NCBI GenBank assembly: GCA_012295275.1 | Contig: CM022667.1 | Span: 16,917,745-16,981,744 of the forward strand | Length of the DNA stretch: 64,000 bases | Direction: 5' to 3' | From: Chrysomallon squamiferum | Taxonomy: Eukaryota > Mollusca > Gastropoda > Neomphalida > Peltospiridae | In this document: piece by piece, positions 54,911 through 64,000 of the stretch | Layout: each line of letters starts with the position of its first letter | Numbering within the stretch: the first letter of the stretch is position 1 | Made by a program: the position numbers and the translations under genes | The notes under the pieces: model-generated | Databases searched by the model: none | What the model was told of the DNA's origin: nothing | The model's input: the letters and a program-made list of their open reading frames with translations, nothing else

Positions 54911-55462
54911 GTACAAGTTAAAACGTGTATTTGTAATTGTGTGACTATGTATCTTTGTACAAGTTAAACGTGTATTTGTAATTGTGTGACTATGTATCTT
55001 TGTACAAGATAAAACGTGTATTTGTAATTGTGTGACTATGTATCTTTGTACAAGTTAAACGTGTATTTGTAATTGTGTGACTATGTATCTTTGTACAAGA
55101 TAAAACGTGTATTTGTAATTGTGTGACTATGTATCTTTGTACAAGTTAAAACGTGTATTTGTAACTATGTGTCTATGTATCTTTGTACAAGTTAAACGTG
55201 TATTTGTAATTGTGTGACTATGTATCTTTGTACAAGTTAAACGTGTATTTGTAACTATGTGACTATGTATCTTTGTACAAGTTAAACGTGTATTTGTAAC
55301 TATGTGTCTATGTATCTTTGTACAAGTTAAACGTGTATTTGTAACTATGTGTCTATGTATCTTTGTACAAGTTAAACGTGTATTTGTAATTGTGTGACTA
55401 TGTATCTTTGTACAAGTTAAACGTGTATTTGTAATTGTGTGACTATGTATCGTTGTACGTGC
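54911..55462. repeat. Minisatellite with a unit of about 45 bp
   Basis: The block TGTACAAGTTAAACGTGTAT and the block TTGTGTGACTATGTATCTT alternate about 12 times with a period of 44-46 bp. Two unit variants (AATTGTGTGACTA and AACTATGTGTCTA) and two linkers (GTTAAAC and GATAAAAC) are intermixed, giving a local higher-order pattern. No open frame crosses it. Confidence 0.9.
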
Positions 55463-56423
55463 ATGCGTTTACCTATGTGAAGGCCATAAAGGTGATCGTA
55501 CATGCGTCTAAGTTTAATCATCCGTGATAATCTTGATATTTACTTTTCTTTGCATATATCCGGACTCTTTCTTTTCTTAAACATTGTGTTCCATGCACAT
55601 GACGACTTGAAATGTCGTTCGGTAACTTTTTTATTTTTTATAATTTTTTATTTTTTACATATGTTTCTGCACGTAACATAAAGATGTCACATTTTCTCGA
55701 AAAAAAACAAAACTGAATCGCATAGATCCTGCTGAAAACATAACAGGTGTACAGACGACTGGAGTGGTCGTGTTGTAAAACGGGTTACCCAGCGACTTGA
55801 AGCAGTGGGTAGAAAACAGGATGAATGAGTGAATGAAACAAGGAAGGAATACATCCATGAATGAATGCATAAGTTACAACAGCTAACGAATAATGAAAGA
55901 ATATATGAATGAACGAACTAATGAAGGAAGAAAGGTTAAAAATTAATTAATTAATTAGAGAATGAACTAAGAAGCAATATATATGAATGAACAAATGAAT
56001 TAGTGAATGAAAGAACTAAAGAACGAATGAATTAACGTAACTGTTCAACTACTCATCAGAACATATTATTAACGGCTGTTAGATGTCAAACATATGATTT
56101 ACTGTAAAGCTGATGGGTCAGTGCATACATAGGTATTTACGTACGTATACCTGAGCCTATGTGGATTTGTATGCATGACGGGAGTACAATAGAAAAAAGT
56201 GTTAGAGTGTATGTTCCTGCCAGTGCCCCAGACTCAGTGAATCACAGCACTTGAACTGATGTTTGGCCTTCGGGAAGTCAAATGCAAAACATATTTTGAT
56301 GCTAATCGATATGCAGAGCCATAGGTTGCAGCCAGCGGCTTTCACATTTTATTTTTATCACGGGCAAAATGATCTGACAACCGTTAATGCTAAAAATAAT
56401 ATATATATACGTCTGATATATAC

Positions 56424-56498
<75 letters not shown>

Positions 56499-57301
56499 AT
56501 ATATGCACGTAATATGTGTGTGTGTGTAAGTGTGTGCACATATATACATATGTGTGTGTCACAGATAAGGACTGACAAATCAAATAATAAAAAACAAATT
56601 CGTCTTTAAAGCATGTATTAACTATATTCATCACTCCAAGTCAGTGAATCTTAGCATGCCCTCTTGTTTCATTGTGTAACCTCCCTTCTTTTTCCCTGCG
56701 ACATTAAAACAAAGCGTGCAGTGTAACGTGGCACCTGATGCATGAAAGAAAAGAACATAACTGTTTTATGCGTCACTATTGTTACAGAGATAAGCTGCGA
56801 CACGAAACAATGCTTTTTATTAAAAGACACTATGTTTATTGCTATATGGCACAATAAAAAAAAGCAGCAACAGCATTCGCATAAGTCACGTTTTGTCTGT
56901 GTCAACAGTTAATGTAACACTGCCACGTAAATCATTTATTTCTCGTTCCGAAACGGTGAGTGAAAGAAAGAGAAAGGGAAGGAAAGAGAGTAAAAATGAT
57001 AATAATGTCTCGATTTCTTTCGTTCTTTTTATCTCTTTGTGAAAAAAGTGAGCGAATTTCACGAAAAGGAATGATAGAAAGAAAGATGGAATTTAGAAAG
57101 AACAACTGAAATGAAAAAGAATGTGAAAAAACCCACAAAAACGAGCAGAATGAAAATATTGTGTCGTTTCTATCACATAAGGTCATGCTGAGAGTTATAC
57201 GTAAAATGTGTTTGTCTGAAACTGTCCGTCAAATACTGAAACAAAAATGTTATGCTTTGTATTTGCTTGAAATATTGTCAAAATACGAAATTCTTACATT
57301 T

Positions 57302-57376
<75 letters not shown>
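57302..57376. repeat. (CT)n microsatellite, left border of the tandem duplication
   Basis: A CT run of about 75 bp. Sequence to its right is duplicated at 60254; sequence to its left is not. Confidence 0.95.
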
Positions 57377-57379
<3 letters not shown>

Positions 57380-57465
57380 TGCTTGTATTTCTATGGCCAT
57401 ATTTTGTATAAATTTGTTCCTGTCGTTCACAGGTTTTTTTCAGTTATATAAAAATAAATTAAAAT

Positions 57466-57528
<63 letters not shown>

Positions 57529-57871
57529 CGATATATGAAATCCAAGGCAAGAAATCCTTACCTTATTTTCCACGTCCACTCTCTTGTGTAAAGAATGTTT
57601 GAACTGCAAAAAGACGGCGATGCAGATTGAACGAGAAAACGAAAGCAAATAAACTCTGTCAATCTTGGACGCGTACAGTTTGAACCTGGTTTAAGTCATC
57701 TTGCCCGTACATTCAAGTCGTGTGTAAACATCACGTACACAGTTCCTGTTACGTGGGACGATCATGCCTTGGAAATAAAAACCTCAGGCAATTTTAGAAA
57801 AGAAGGAAAAATACTTGATTCTGTCAATTAGATTATTGACGTTTTTGAAGGTTTCTTTTTTTTTTTTTTCT

Positions 57872-57903
<32 letters not shown>

Positions 57904-60166
57904 CAGATCAGACGAATCTGAAGAAAAGATTTTAATTACTTTTTAATATTCATTAGAAATTATGCCTAGAATAAACATTTAATTGATATTGATTACGGAC
58001 ACACGTAAGGGCGGACGGGCTGACAGACACAATGACAGATTGGTGATAAAATTAATACACATGTCATGAAAACTGAAAAGGAAGATTAAAAGTTAAAAAA
58101 AATCGATATCTTTGTGTCGTGAAGCAATTATTATTATTATTATTGTCGCCGTTTTTTGTTGTTGTTGTTTGTTGGTTTAATTTCCCACTTGAAAGATTTA
58201 GCTTCGTTTACTATAGGCTACATAGCCGATACACGTGCATATGAACTTACTTACTCACTTGCTTACTTACTTACATATACTTACTTCATTGTTATTTTAC
58301 AGTATAGACCCACTGAAGAAAAAATAACTTTCAGAGATAACACTGTTTCCAGTTTTTATTTCAGAACAAATAGGCACATGATAATTTCAGTAACGGCTGT
58401 TATCACACATTCTTTCTGAAGGACGAGACAGAAGAAGAACCAGACGATATAGAACAAGGGCAGCAGCAAGAACAACAAGAAGGACAAATGGATCAAGAAG
58501 GTCTGGAATAACTGCGAGATAAAAGCGACGTCCATGTTGAAGCTGCTGTCAGTTTAATCAGACACTGTTTTCTTGCACAGTGCTCCTCTGGGCAAAGCAA
58601 TCGTCTGTCCAGGCTTCCCGTACTTCGGGTTTGTCTTGTAAACTTCCAAAACGCAGTTCAGAAGGTCAAACACAGCTTTAAAGAAAGAACTGGTTGATAG
58701 AGGATTAAATCGTTTTAATAAAACGGTATGTGTCTACAAACATAGAAGTAAACAGATAAAATGGTGTGCATATAGAGACATAAAGTTAGTATACATTCTG
58801 GAAAATATAATTTAAAGAAATAAATATTGTAAATATTTAAATCTCTTTAATAAGGACAATATGGATATATAGACAAACACATGTATAAAATCATATACAC
58901 ACATACGCTTGAGTGTATGAACAGAGTTTATGTAGATTCTAGAAAACAAAATAAAATATATTTAATGAAAGACGTTGTTGAAAATGATTAAATTTCCTTT
59001 AATAACAATATGTACGAGTACACAAAGATATAAACATAAACGTATACGTACATAGATATATAAATACAACAACAACAACAATGTAATAATAATAATAATA
59101 ATAGTAAATTAATTAAAAATAACTTATTACAGTAAAACAGTAACTCTAGAAAGGAATCCTTATACGGATTTTAATATCAATTATTCTTTTATCGGTAAGC
59201 AGGTAAATCCACCTACCACTAACCCTTTTCCCCAAGCCTGTATCTGTTTCTACCTTAGCCACTCAGTCATTGCTTTCTTTTTTTCTTCTACTGTAATAAC
59301 AGACAAACTAACCGGTAACGTCAGACGTTTGTTGGTCAGTAAGCTTAGGACTACGGTGGATCGGGAAATCCAGATCGTCTACGTCAGCGAGGACGTTCAG
59401 AGCACCCTGTTTGTCAGTTGGGGCAGGAAGACTTGATGCTGTCGTCTTTCTTTGTTTAGAACTCTCGATACGCTCTGCAATTTGAGTCACGTTCAATATT
59501 TCGTACCTGAAGAAGAGGTAAATTTAATACCAAAATAGCAGATATAGTATCAATCAGTTATTTTAGTGTATTTATAACTGTTAGATTTTTCGTTGGTTCT
59601 TCTGTTACACTTAATGCATAGTTCTGTTTGTATCTACGTATAAAGACTTACATGTTGAAGTGAAAGTAAACGCCTGGCTGGTTCATCATCACTTCTTGGA
59701 TACCAATTTCAGATAAAGAAGATCCTCGTCGCGGAGCTATCTCGAAGTTCACTAATGTCTGCGTAGTGTCCATTAGATCAGCAAAATTTACACTGAAAAA
59801 CAAGGAATCAACAGACAGAGAGACAGAGGCGGAAAGGCAGACCGAGATTACAGTTAGATGTACAATGAGAGGAAAGATGGGTGATGGCTGGACTGGAAAA
59901 GGCATATTGGCATAGACACACAGACAGAAAGATTCATAAACAGAAAGGTTGATAGACAGTCAGCCAGACGGACTGGAAGATGGATAGGCTGTGTGTGGGA
60001 AGGTTGCTAGTTACGTACGATGGAAAGACAGACTGATAAGCGAATCATTTTTAAAAATAAGTATGTACACGTCTGAGGAGTGTTATAATAATTTGTCAGT
60101 AAGTATGAAAACTTTTCTGTTTATTCGTTTGGTTAAATTTAAAATATATTCTGAATCTTTAATTTG

Positions 60167-60168
<2 letters not shown>
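57377..60168. repeat. Tandem segmental duplication, copy 1 (about 2.8 kb)
   Basis: It is nearly identical to 60254-63033. I noted about a dozen single-base differences plus small length changes in the AAT run and the T-run, which shift the offset from 2877 to 2865. It carries a full set of the last three exons of the C45 hydrolase gene. Confidence 0.97.
58554..59792 (-). pseudogene. Duplicated 3'-terminal exons of the C45 hydrolase (distal set)
   Basis: The exons are 59652-59792, 59313-59506 and 58554-58675. They have intact splice signals and a frame that runs without interruption to TAA. The one amino-acid difference from the proximal set that I found is Lys versus Ile in PTD(K/I)QG. No N-terminal exons accompany this set, so it is an orphan 3' end. 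It could still be used as an alternative terminal set by splicing from the exon at 63145-63244, because its phases are identical. Confidence 0.75.

Positions 60169-60252
<84 letters not shown>
60169..60252. repeat. (CT)n microsatellite at the junction between duplication copies
   Basis: A CT run of about 83 bp sits exactly at the junction between the end of copy 1 and the start of copy 2. Confidence 0.95.
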
Positions 60253-60253
<1 letters not shown>

Positions 60254-60254
<1 letters not shown>

Positions 60255-60340
60255 ATTGCTTGTATTTCTATGGCCATATTTTGTATAAATTTGTTCCTGT
60301 CGTTCACAGGTTTTTTTCAGTTATATAAAAATAAATTAAA

Positions 60341-60395
<55 letters not shown>

Positions 60396-60723
60396 CGATA
60401 TATGAAATCCAAGGCAAGAAATCCTTACCTTATTTTCCACGTCCACTCTCTCGTGTAAAGAATGTTTGAACTGCAAAAAGACGGCGATGCAGATTGAACG
60501 AGAAAACGAAAGCAAATAAACTCTGTCAATCTTGGACGCGTACAGTTTGAACCTGGTTTAAGTCATCTTGCCCGTACATTCAAGTCGTGTGTAAACATCA
60601 CGTACACAGTTCCTGTTACGTGGGACGATCATGCCTTGGAAATAAAAACCTCAGGCAATTTTAGAAAAGAAGGAAAAATACTTGATTCTGTCAATTAGAT
60701 TATTGACGTTTTTGAAGGTTTCT

Positions 60724-60768
<45 letters not shown>

Positions 60769-63031
60769 CATATCAGACGAATCTGAAGAAAAGATTTTAA
60801 TTACTTTTTAATATTCATTAGAAATTATGCCTAGAATAAACATTTAATTGATATTGATTACGGACACACGTAAGGGCGGACGGGCTGACAGACACAATGA
60901 TAGATTGGTGATAAAATTAATACACATGTCATGAAAACTGAAAAGGAAGATTAAAAGTTAAAAAAAATCGATATCTTTGTGTCGTGAAGCAATTATTATT
61001 ATTATTATTGTCGCCGTTTTTTGTTGTTGTTGTTTGTTGGTTTAATTTCCCACTTGAAAGATTTAGCTTCGTTTACTATAGGCTACATAGCCGATACACG
61101 TGCATATGAACTTACTTACTCACTTGCTTACTTACTTACATATACTTACTTCATTGTTATTTTACAGTATAGACCCACTGAAGAAAAAATAACTTTCAGA
61201 GATAACACTGTTTCCAGTTTTTATTTCAGAACAAATAGGCACATGATAATTTCAGTAACGGCTGTTATCACACATTCTTTCTGAAGGACGAGACAGAAGA
61301 AGAACCAGACGATATAGAACAAGGGCAGCAGCAAGAACAACAAGAAGGACAAATGGATCAAGAAGGTCTGGAATAACTGCGAGATAAAAGCGACGTCCAT
61401 GTTGAAGCTGCTGTCAGTTTAATCAGACACTGTTTTCTTGCACAGTGCTCCTCTGGGCAAAGCAATCGTCTGTCCAGGCTTCCCGTACTTCGGGTTTGTC
61501 TTGTAAACTTCCAAAACGCAGTTCAGAAGGTCAAACACAGCTTTAAAGAAAGAACTGGTTGATAGAGGATTAAATCGTTTTAATAAAACGGTATGTGTCT
61601 ACAAACATAGAAGTAAACAGATAAAATGGTGTGCATATAGAGACATAAAGTTAGTATACATTCTGGAAAATATAATTTAAAGAAATAAATATTGTAAATA
61701 TTTAAATCTCTTTAATAAGGACAATATGGATATATAGACACACACATGTATAAAATCATATACACACATACGCTTGAGTGTATGAACAGAGTTTATGTAG
61801 ATTCTAGAAAACAAAATAAAATATATTTAATGAAAGACGTTGTTGAAAATGATTAAATTTCCTTTAATAACAATATGTACGAGTACACAAAGATATAAAC
61901 ATAAACGTATACGTACATAGATATATAAATACAACAACAACAACAATGTAATAATAATAATAATAATAGTAAATTAATTAAAAATAACTTATTACAGTAA
62001 AACAGTAACTCTAGAAAGGAATCCTTATACGGATTTTAATATCAATTATTCTTTTATCGGTAAGCAAGTAAATCCACCTACCACTAACCCTTTTCCCCAA
62101 GCCTGTATCTGTTTCTACCTTAGCCACTCAGTCATTGCTTTCTTTTTTTCTTCTACTGTAATAACAGACAAACTAACCGGTAACGTCAGACGTTTGTTGG
62201 TCAGTAAGCTTAGGACTACGGTGGATCGGGAAATCCAGATCGTCTACGTCAGCGAGGACGTTCAGAGCACCCTGTATGTCAGTTGGGGCAGGAAGACTTG
62301 ATGCTGTCGTCTTTCTTTGTTTAGAACTCTCGATACGCTCTGCAATTTGAGTCACGTTCAATATTTCGTACCTGAAGAAGAGGTAAATTTAATACCAAAA
62401 TAGCAGATATAGTATCAGTCAGTTATTTTAGTGTATTTATAACTGTTAGATTTTTCGTTGGTTCTTCTGTTACACTTAATGCATGGTTCTGTTTGTATCT
62501 ACGTATACAGACTTACATGTTGAAGTGAAAGTAAACGCCTGGCTGGTTCATCATCACTTCTTGGATACCAATTTCAGATAAAGAAGATCCTCGTCGCGGA
62601 GCTATCTCGAAGTTCACTAATGTCTGCGTAGTGTCCATTAGATCAGCAAAATTTACACTGAAAAACAAGGAATCAACAGACAGAGAGAAAGAGGCGGAAA
62701 GGCAGACCGAGATTACAGTTAGATGTACAATGAGAGGAAAGGTGGGTGATGGCTGGACTGGAAAAGGCATATTGGCATAGACACACAGACAGAAAGATTC
62801 ATAAACAGAAAGGTTGATAGACAGTCAGCCAGACGGACTGGAAGATGGATAGGCTGTATGTGGGAAGGTTGCTAGTTACGTACGATGGAAAGACAGACTG
62901 ATAAGCGAATCATTTTTAAAAATAAGTATGTACACGTCTGAGGAGTGTTATAATAATTTGTCAGTAAGTATGAAAACTTTTCTGTTTATTCGTTTGGTTA
63001 AATTTAAAATATATTCTGAATCTTTAATTTG

Positions 63032-63033
<2 letters not shown>
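60254..63033. repeat. Tandem segmental duplication, copy 2 (about 2.8 kb)
   Basis: This is the partner of 57377-60168 and carries the proximal terminal exons of the C45 hydrolase, contiguous with the upstream exons. It is followed by a (CT)n run at 63034-63119 that lies inside an intron. Confidence 0.97.
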
Positions 63034-63123
<90 letters not shown>

Positions 63124-64000
63124 CAGTGACTGATAAATAAATACTTAAAACCAGTGGCAGCTCCGTTATGTTTGTTTTCCAATAATTCTTCCAACTCCGA
63201 GCGATTTCGTACGCTCATCAGAGACCGAGCCAAAATTGCACTGGCTAAAACAAACAGAAGAAATGAAACAGTGAACGAAAGGCAGGCTTCTAATGAATCA
63301 TGGTTCTGTCTGTTTAACAACGCAATATAATTTCAAACGATTTTTAATATATTTTATTTATAACTTTTAATTTGCGAAGTTAAATACACACTTATTTGTA
63401 CGGACTGCGTATGAAAAAAACCTCGATGATCATTAAATGGTTTAATTGTCTGTCTGTCTATGCAGTATTACTACTAGATATTTTACTGCCATTAGTCAAT
63501 AACGCACTCCGTATTAACTACCTGAATAGGAAACAGACAAAGTATTAATTAAAAGAAATATAGGTGGGATTTATTTTCACCTATTAAACTTACGTATTTG
63601 AGTTCTCTTCATTACTTCTGGGTAGAGCGAGCTGAAGGTAAACACTTTTCCATGAACATTAAAGCCAAAGGCTTTTGCAGGTAAAAATCCTAAATCAAAC
63701 AGAGGATTAGATTTAGTGGGAAACAGTCAGACAGGAACAGAGACAGGAACAGAGACAGACACACAGATAAACAGAGAGACAGACAAACAAACTAACGAAC
63801 ATTTACATATATATAAAGAGACAGACAGAAAGAAAGAAGAAAGAAATGTTTTGTAATCTTCTAATACATTAAGAACCAAGCAAGTAATATATTAATTGCA
63901 CACACATTGTTAGACAGATATGCATCTGAATCCATGCATTTAGAAATTATGTTATCCTCAAAACAACGAAATTATTAACCAAGATTCGTGATTTGGCCAG
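61419..64000 (-). CDS. C45-family Ntn hydrolase, Tan / beta-alanyl-amine hydrolase-like (3' part; 5' part beyond the window)
   Basis: Exons on the minus strand are 63980 to beyond 64000 (partial), 63594-63689, 63145-63244, 62517-62657, 62178-62371 and 61419-61540. All phases fit and the frame ends in TAA. The peptide has GQITNL, AFGFNVHGKVFTFSSLYP, a SAILARSLMS helix, ELLENKHNGAATGFNVNFAD, FEIAP, then VYFHFN and a C-terminal ...GAVFDLLNCVLEVYKTNP...GQTIALP. This order resembles insect Tan (N-beta-alanyl-dopamine/carcinine hydrolase) and fungal acyl-CoA:isopenicillin N acyltransferase, all C45 Ntn hydrolases, from memory of that family. Such enzymes cleave or form acyl-amine bonds; in arthropods Tan frees dopamine or histamine from beta-alanyl conjugates. 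The catalytic Cys lies in the N-terminal part outside the window, so activity cannot be judged. Substrate is unknown. Confidence 0.75.
63034..63119. repeat. (CT)n microsatellite, right border of the tandem duplication (intronic)
   Basis: A CT run of about 86 bp lies in the intron between exons 63145-63244 and 62517-62657. Sequence to its right is single-copy. Confidence 0.95.

Noticed and set aside
54911-55462. CRISPR-like array
   Set aside because: The units are directly adjacent variants of one 45-bp minisatellite, with no unique spacers between constant repeats, in an animal genome.
59648-59905. Leader-like N-terminus (MPFPVQPSPIF...) on the C45 exon frame, suggesting a separate secreted protein
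   Set aside because: A good acceptor (TTTTCAG) at 59793 and matching phase with the exon at 63145-63244 place that leader in the intron.

Overview
The window is eukaryotic, from an animal nuclear genome. Most genes have introns with GT...AG borders. The DNA is AT-rich and unusually full of microsatellites: (CT/GA)n tracts up to about 160 bp, (TG)n, (TA)n and many triplet runs. The families present (F-type lectins, PAN, Sushi, kringle, a STEAP reductase, a clan-2 P450, a Tan-like C45 hydrolase) and a juxtamembrane module I associate with mollusc membrane proteins point to a lophotrochozoan, most likely a mollusc. The species cannot be named from the sequence alone.

Layout: 1-4.5 kb is repeat-rich spacer with one 63-bp-arm inverted repeat. 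A complete intronless cytochrome P450 lies at 4507-6045 (+). After a spacer with diverged tandem repeats come two tail-to-tail paralogues of four exons each, at 10880-12936 (+) and 16885-19849 (-). Each encodes a secreted F-type lectin (fucolectin) domain followed by a PAN/apple domain, and their coding exons have identical lengths (85, 246, 246, 242).

The centre of the window holds two head-to-head paralogues, at 22896-33627 (-) and 35630-46096 (+), of 13 exons each. They encode large type I membrane proteins: signal peptide, two Sushi domains, a degenerate F-lectin-like domain, a third Sushi, a second beta-sandwich-like module, two kringles, a Cys-containing module, a Thr-rich mucin stalk, a CxC juxtamembrane module, one transmembrane helix and a short basic tail. 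All internal junctions I could place are phase 1, except the unresolved mucin/TM junction of the minus copy. Two exons (first Sushi, second kringle) are nearly identical between the two genes while the rest have diverged, which suggests exon-level gene conversion. The minus copy has an in-frame stop in a symmetric exon. The plus copy has one 5' splice site amplified five times in a 28-bp minisatellite. Together with the soluble lectins this is a compact cluster of sugar- or ligand-binding recognition genes. A role in immunity, gamete recognition or self-recognition is inference.

The right third holds a STEAP-family metalloreductase (47679-49218, -) whose coding sequence is broken by one base in a homopolymer near the C-terminus, then about 9 kb of spacer with a 45-bp minisatellite. 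Last comes the 3' part of a C45-family Ntn hydrolase (Tan / beta-alanyl-amine hydrolase-like, -), whose three terminal exons lie in a nearly identical 2.8-kb tandem duplication bounded on every side by (CT)n microsatellites.
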